Shown piece by piece: positions 59,703 through 64,000 of a DNA stretch of 64,000 nt (its first letter is position 1; each line of letters opens with the position of its first letter). Where the stretch lies: the NCBI RefSeq assembly GCF_001039355.2, contig NW_019774269.1:384604-448603 (forward strand), written 5' to 3'. The notes under the pieces were generated by a model that saw only the letters and a program-made list of their open reading frames with translations, ran no database searches and was not told where the DNA came from. Made by a program: the position numbers and the translations under genes. The stretch comes from Lingula anatina (lineage: Eukaryota > Brachiopoda > Lingulata > Lingulida > Lingulidae).

Positions 59703-60522
59703 GGATCGTGTGTAAATACATGCACTAGTACTACACAGTTCATGTTTAAGATAATTAAAGGCCCTTTTTACGAACCACCCTGAACCTCATCAAGCAGCGG
59801 AGATTTATCAGATAATCTAAACAGTGAAAAACTAAGTCGGTTGTCTTTGTGGCAGACCCAAGTTTACATAACCTACATACGTGTATATGAGACATAAGGT
59901 CATGGGTTAACTTTCCAAACAACAAATAGCATTTGAATTCGATACGAATGGTGAGTTCAGGAGGATCAAATTTCAATTTCTTTTTGGGTCTTTTTCCCTC
60001 ACACACGCGCGCACGCACAAACACACACGATTTCCACAATCCTGGATATAGCAATGTGCGACCATATACCGGGGGTAGAGGTACGTGAATTTGCATATAC
60101 GATAATTGCATTCATTTATTTAAAAACTCGTAATTACCGTCTTTTCCAACTATTTGTCTTAAGAAATAGATCCAAGTAGGTCTGGCGCTGACAGTATCTG
60201 CGTTCTTCACGAAAGCCTCTTGGATCAGCTCATAAGTCCCCAGCATTATCATGTGCTGTTCACCAAATTTAACGTGCATGATGTCTCCGTATGTATCATA
60301 CCATGGAAGAAGATCCGTAGGTTGTCGTCTCCTACCGCTGATCATCATTTGTGGGAGACATCCCACCACGGGGAAACAGACAGGTCCGGGCGGCCATTTC
60401 ACCCGAGGATTCCTCAACGACAGCATCCACAGACTTAACAACAACACTGCTACGAATATCAAAACAGTCGGCTGAGCAGCAGTTGAGAAAAACTCCATAA
60501 CACCATGTACGGCGTTGGCCAT
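51809..60522 (-). CDS. CYP2-clan cytochrome P450, composite locus P6 with a duplicated exon 2-6 block
   Basis: Single exon 1 at 60138-60522; block A exons 2-6 at 54876-55107, 54536-54641, 54092-54248, 53667-53803, 53395-53491; then exon 7 at 52381-52587 and exon 8 at 51809-51990. A second complete block B (exons 2-6) lies between exon 1 and block A and is listed separately. Either block joined to exons 1, 7 and 8 gives a normal 500-residue P450 with WKELR, AGTDTT, ExxR, PERW and FSMGPRICLG. An in-frame upstream ATG sits at 60549. No exon 1 is visible in front of block A and no exon 7 or 8 after block B. An unresolved base at 55596 lies between the blocks, so a collapsed assembly gap that hid an exon 1 is an alternative to a true one-locus structure. 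Confidence 0.8.
52826..52884. repeat. (AT)n microsatellite in P6 intron 6 (block A)
   Basis: A long AT run that borders the Penelope-derived inverted-arm insertion. Confidence 0.9.
52881..53185. mobile_element. Penelope-derived fragment between 74-bp inverted arms
   Basis: The left arm (52881-52954) and right arm (53111-53185) are reverse complements with about one mismatch and contain GCCCCGACCGGTTTC. The unique centre encodes on the + strand LNILRNDNDIIIKEADKGS then AVVIMD, the conserved N-terminal RT region of Penelope-like elements. The coding part ends as the right arm begins. The corresponding site in P5 (45232) is an uninterrupted AT repeat. Confidence 0.75.
56675..56722. repeat. (CA)n microsatellite
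   Basis: About 20 CA units with a preceding C tract. Confidence 0.9.
57067..57515 (-). mobile_element. Tc1-like element fragment in an (AT)n tract (block B intron 6)
   Basis: Inserted between AT repeat runs. The reverse strand, 57510 down to 57400, reads DEWDNILQNRI and SRRLQEIIAVRGRRTRC before a stop, the usual C-terminus of Tc1-type transposases. The other end (GTTGTCCCACCCCC) resembles words near 33940 and 43640 on the opposite strand. The catalytic part is missing. Confidence 0.6.
57675..59407 (-). other. Block B: extra copy of P450 exons 2-6 inside locus P6
   Basis: Five intact P450 exons in transcript order: exon 2B 59176-59407, 3B 58840-58945, 4B 58394-58550, 5B 57962-58098, 6B 57675-57771. 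Lengths equal those of block A and all splice sites are canonical. They encode the C-helix (WKELRRF), I-helix (AGTDTT) and K-helix regions but not the haem-binding loop, so the block cannot be a P450 on its own. Homology to block A continues through intron 6 and stops abruptly near 56948, where the sequence turns into unrelated DNA before any exon 7. The block is 729 nt of coding sequence with phase 1 at both ends, so including or skipping it keeps the frame. Confidence 0.85.
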
Positions 60523-60560
60523 ATTGAGCTTAGCGTGTTGATGACGCAAAATATTTGAAA

Positions 60561-60592
60561 GTTACAATTTCTATACCAGCACAAAGTGAGAA
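60561..60592 (-). promoter_or_regulatory. Shared proximal upstream motif (P6)
   Basis: The reverse strand reads CTGGTATAGAAATTGTAAC upstream of P6 exon 1, followed by TTGCGTCATCAA. Confidence 0.45.
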
Positions 60593-61154
60593 ACAGTATG
60601 ACGGTAACAATACATATAGCGGCCTAACCCCTGAAAGTCAACACGGCTCAAGGCCAATTCATGCTCCATTTAACCCGCTAGTAGCGCCAGCGTGTGCACG
60701 TGCACATATTTTTATGATCATAGCAAACCTCAAAGGGGTTGCACTGAAAGTCTAAACAAAACAGTTTGTGTACAGGGTCGGAGCCCCCCCCCCCCCCCCC
60801 CCCACCAGTCTCCCCTTCTTTGCAATTACATATACCATAGTCGTTGAGTCATTTCGCGGTACCTTGACCCCCATCTCAGTCCCTTATCATGGTAAGGTAG
60901 CGAGGAAAATGAGCAAATATGCGGAGAGAGTGCAGGCGACTGCTCCTCACCCGTACAACCCATCTTGATTGCCTTAAGAGAGAGGGGGACTCTTCCCCAC
61001 CCATACAGCACACCTTGCTTTGTGTGGTAGGTACGGCATAATTGAAAGGAATAATAGGGGCAAAGTTTTTCGGGCCTTCACTACTGTCACTGAGAGAACA
61101 CACGTATATAAACATTTAACCAGAAACCTAGTTGTGTCAAGTCTGTCTGCAGTT

Positions 61155-61677
61155 TCCTTCTGTAACGAACACCCTGAAACTCTTCAACACTTATTTATTG
61201 AGTGCAAAGTAATTGCTCCCCTTTGGGCAAAAATACAAGACTGGATCCATTTAAAGACTGGACTTGTATTACAATTAACAGCATCTGATATAATTCTAGG
61301 AATTCCAAATTTGAAATGCAATGCCCTCAACAGTTTGGTGATCATAACAAAATTTATTTTATATAAATTTAAAATGAAAAACATTACCCCGAACATAGAA
61401 AATATTAAAATAGAATGGAGACAGGCCTACATCGCAGAGGGAAATATAAGTCTGAGAAACATGACAATAGATAAATTTAATGAAAAATGGAAAAAGCTGC
61501 AGCCTCTCTTCCTGGACTGATATCTTCTACCTGCGTATGTTCCCCTGCCGATATTTGATAGTAAAACACATATTTGTTTTTATCTGTATCAGATCATATT
61601 ATTTATTAAGCATTATTAAGTATTTTACTATTAGGTTATCAATATATCGTTGTTGACATATATATTAAATGATACAG

Positions 61678-61758
<81 letters not shown>

Positions 61759-61880
61759 CAAATGACTGAGTGTCTCTTTGTGAGTGAGTGAGAGAGTGAG
61801 TGTGATTTTTATTTAGTTATTTATCAATTTTGTATTTTTTGTTGAGATCTGTACTTATTTGAGATATGCAATAAAAAAAA
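61155..61880 (+). mobile_element. 5'-truncated non-LTR retrotransposon (L1/Tx1-like) with target duplication
   Basis: Carries the C-terminal end of an ORF2: FCNEHPETLQHLFIECK (a CxxxxETxxHLFxxC pattern), then VIITKFILYKFK and a stop near 61518. It ends in A-rich DNA (ATAAAAAAAA). TCTGTCTGCAGTT is duplicated on both sides (61142-61154, 61881-61893), and the paralogous site at 51116-51128 has it once. A (CT)n(AT)n microsatellite sits inside the 3' UTR (61682-61754). Confidence 0.85.
61682..61754. repeat. (CT)n(AT)n microsatellite
   Basis: Lies inside the 3' part of the L1-like insertion. Confidence 0.9.
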
Positions 61881-62565
61881 TCTGTCTGCAGTTAAAAGTC
61901 AAAAACTGGGTCGATGTATTAAAAGTTACTGTCGCACTCAAACGTGTGAGGAAAATTACCCAACGCAAAGGGTACGTTCGGCCTTCGTTGTATACATCTT
62001 TTCATACGCGGGGGAGATGAAATGTTTTGATAAGCTTCAAAAACAAACTCATGCGCTGTTTATAGCTATACGTTTATTCTCAAAAGCTGAAAAAAGCATA
62101 TAATCGGTTTTACGTACGATACTCATACGTATATACACTGTATACCTCTGTACACTGTATACCTCTGTAGTTGGCATGAACACTATTACTTGTGACGTGT
62201 ACAGTTCTTGGAGCAATCAATCTTTCCCCGCCTCATTAGAAGAATAATCCTTTCAGGCACATTGCAGAAAAGGATCTTCATCCGCCCCAGTGCACGTATC
62301 TACGGTTTTCAAAGTACGATTCTATTGATCAATATATACTTAAACAACTGCACGACGTTCTTTATAGCGATACATTAAAAACGTTATTGCCAAGAGGAAA
62401 AGCACGAAAACCATTTCGAGACTAAACGAAGTATTTTAGTTTAGATACAGTCAGTCTGACAGTCACGTGTCAGACTCGGATTATCTGATGTATTTATACA
62501 GATACTGTTGTCCATGTACAAGTAGTAACCGGTACATTCATAGTAAGGTACAGTGTATCTCCGTT

Positions 62566-63727
62566 CTAGCGTCTAACAGCGCACACGTTGTAGGGGTATG
62601 GCGTAAAAGTGAACGTGTTGAGGCCTTTCACTCCGTCCGGAGGTTTCTCGCCCTCTGGTACCTTGAAGGTAAAATTCTGAAACAACGTGGTGAAGAAAAT
62701 GAACGCTTCCATTTCAGCAAGCCCCTTGCCCAGGCAAACACGGGGTCCTGCAATAGATAAATAAATAAATAAATGAATGAATAAAGCAGGAGCATTTAAA
62801 ATTAATTGAAAAATAAAAATGAAATAAATAAAATAGATCTTTAGTACTTTTATGTAAATCCATCCTTGGTTTAGGACTTAGTCCGAATACGACCTGATCT
62901 GAATCGAACTAAGGACCACCTACTACAGTGAGTTTAATAATGTCATTTTAAAAGCTGTGGTTTGCGTAATACAGTCGGTTGAGGTATGATGTTTATATTC
63001 ACAATATATATAATACGGTTATTTTAACAACAAGTTGCTGCATAAGTGCAATTATAATCATAATTATTACTATTATTATCATTTGTCTTTTTAACTTATG
63101 AGGTATAATGGATTTAAGAATAGAACACATGTACTGTAGCATACCCATAGAAAATGGTATCAGTTTGTCCGACTTGATCACTTTACCATCGCCATCCAGC
63201 CATCTTTCTGGTTTGAATTTGTAAGGATCCTCGAAGTTATTCTTATCGTGAAGTACCCGGTACAAATCTCCCAGTATCATGGTCCCCTTGGGAATGGTGT
63301 ATCCGGCCAAGTTGGTAGTTTCACTGGTGGCATGGGGAACTCCAAAAGGGGCTGATGGCATTAAATAATAGTTTGTGTTCATATATTTTGCAGGTGTGCG
63401 AGGTGCATTGGGTTTGTATATTTGGCTAAAGATCCCTGTAATCACCTATCATTTCCTGTTCAAAGTCGGTGAGAAAAAACTATCCATAAACTTTTCAGTG
63501 AGCTCCAAATTTGCAAAATGTAAAGTCACGAGTGAGGGTCAGCAATTTTTCCCTTATTGTACTAGGGAGACGAAAAAAACTTGTTACTAAGAATTGAATT
63601 TCAAGAATAAAATGCAAATAAACTACTAACCAACCGGTGACATACGAAAGACCTCCAAGATGGTTGCTTCCGTAAATGGCATCCTTTCCTTGTCCTCCAT
63701 CTTGGCAACGCGATCTTGACCTATGAC
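62566..63727 (-). CDS. CYP2-clan cytochrome P450, copy P7 (3' part only; runs off the window)
   Basis: Three terminal exons are visible: exon 6 63631-63727, exon 7 63145-63351, exon 8 62566-62747, all open, with canonical splice sites. They encode the K-helix EVFR, the PERW segment and the haem loop FSMGPRVCLG, ending CAVRR. Exons 1-5 must lie beyond base 64000. Exon 8 matches P5 at every position that separates P5 from P6, yet its flanking intron and 3' sequence match P6, which suggests a conversion tract limited to the exon. A 203-bp MITE sits in intron 5. Confidence 0.9.
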
Positions 63728-63795
63728 CTTGAATAAAGCGGCAATAAATATAATGCCGATAAAACCGTGGATCTAGTAAAATAGACATACACCCC

Positions 63796-63998
63796 ATTTC
63801 CATAGATTAGATCGACCTACTTTAGATCGACCTAACTCCCTGGGGGTTCACGCTAAATAGCTGTCAGCCGGGCGGACACGAAGGTTAATTACCCCCTTAC
63901 AGCTTGTAGTAGGCGGGACGGACATTTAAGTCGGATTATCTGAAAGTAATCTAGTGAGACTCCCCGCGGGGATAGATCGATCTAAAATCTATGGGAAT
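63796..63998. mobile_element. 203-bp MITE, copy 2 (P7 intron 5)
   Basis: Same length and the same ends as 44379-44581 but inverted. The interior is shared, for example AGTAATCTAGTGAGACTCCCC. It ends two bases before the window edge. Confidence 0.7.
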
Positions 63999-64000
63999 AG

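Larger units (their letters stand above)
60523..62565. other. Intergenic region between P6 and P7
   Basis: P6 upstream region, then an L1-like insertion (61155-61880), then the P7 3' flank. Apart from the insertion it parallels 50449-51808. No intact gene. Confidence 0.65.

Overview
This is a eukaryotic genomic window of about 37% GC by eye, with intron-split genes, canonical GT/AG splice sites, many microsatellites and decayed transposons. It is dominated by one gene family: microsomal cytochrome P450s of the CYP2 clan in a tandem array. The gene architecture (8 coding exons, an N-terminal membrane anchor), the DUF4371-type hAT, Penelope-like, Tc1 and L1/L2-like relics, and the frequent ACATGTAC-like words suggest a marine invertebrate such as a lophotrochozoan/mollusc or an invertebrate deuterostome. 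The species cannot be fixed from the sequence alone. Below the P450 copies are called P1 to P7 from left to right.

Layout. P1 is on the + strand (315-5724). All others are on the - strand: P2 (9760-14562), P3 (21051-29202), P4 (34252-41344), P5 (43967-50448), a composite locus P6 (51809-60522), and P7 (62566 to beyond the right edge). Every copy has the same eight-exon plan with coding lengths 385, 232, 106, 157, 137, 97, 207 and 182 nt (1503 nt, 500 residues), and identical splice phases. P2, P3 and P4 look fully intact. P1 has lost the 3' end and donor of exon 1. P5 has lost the AG acceptor of exon 6. P6 has one exon 1, one exon 7 and one exon 8 but two complete copies of the exon 2-6 block.

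The array grew by repeated duplication. P1 and P2 are an inverted pair with near-identical upstream regions; P3 and P4 share introns and upstream flanks; P5, P6 and P7 share introns and flanks. Several tracts are mosaic, which points to gene conversion: P4 intron 2 holds a near-identical piece of P3, P7 exon 8 is P5-like inside P6-like flanks, and the start of P6 exon 7 is P3-like. Because copies align through introns and flanks, many transposon insertions can be dated against an 'empty' paralogous site inside this same window.

Between and inside the genes are: a hAT/DUF4371 transposase relic (15.2-18.4 kb); a 2.25-kb inverted-repeat element carrying 64 perfect copies of a 33-bp unit (25.5-27.8 kb, P3 intron 1); remnants of what looks like another multi-exon gene in intron 1 of P3 and P4; L2-like and Tc1-like relics (31.2 and 33.4 kb); several MITEs with TA, TTAA or other target duplications; a Penelope-like fragment with a GIY-YIG domain (47.3-48.2 kb) followed by a 145-bp tandem repeat rich in AGGTCAAAGGTCA; an unusual Penelope-derived fragment between 74-bp inverted arms (52.9-53.2 kb); and a 5'-truncated L1-like insertion with a 13-bp target duplication (61.1-61.9 kb).

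Functionally, the intact genes should encode ER-membrane haem-thiolate monooxygenases that work with NADPH-P450 reductase. The substrates cannot be inferred from sequence alone.
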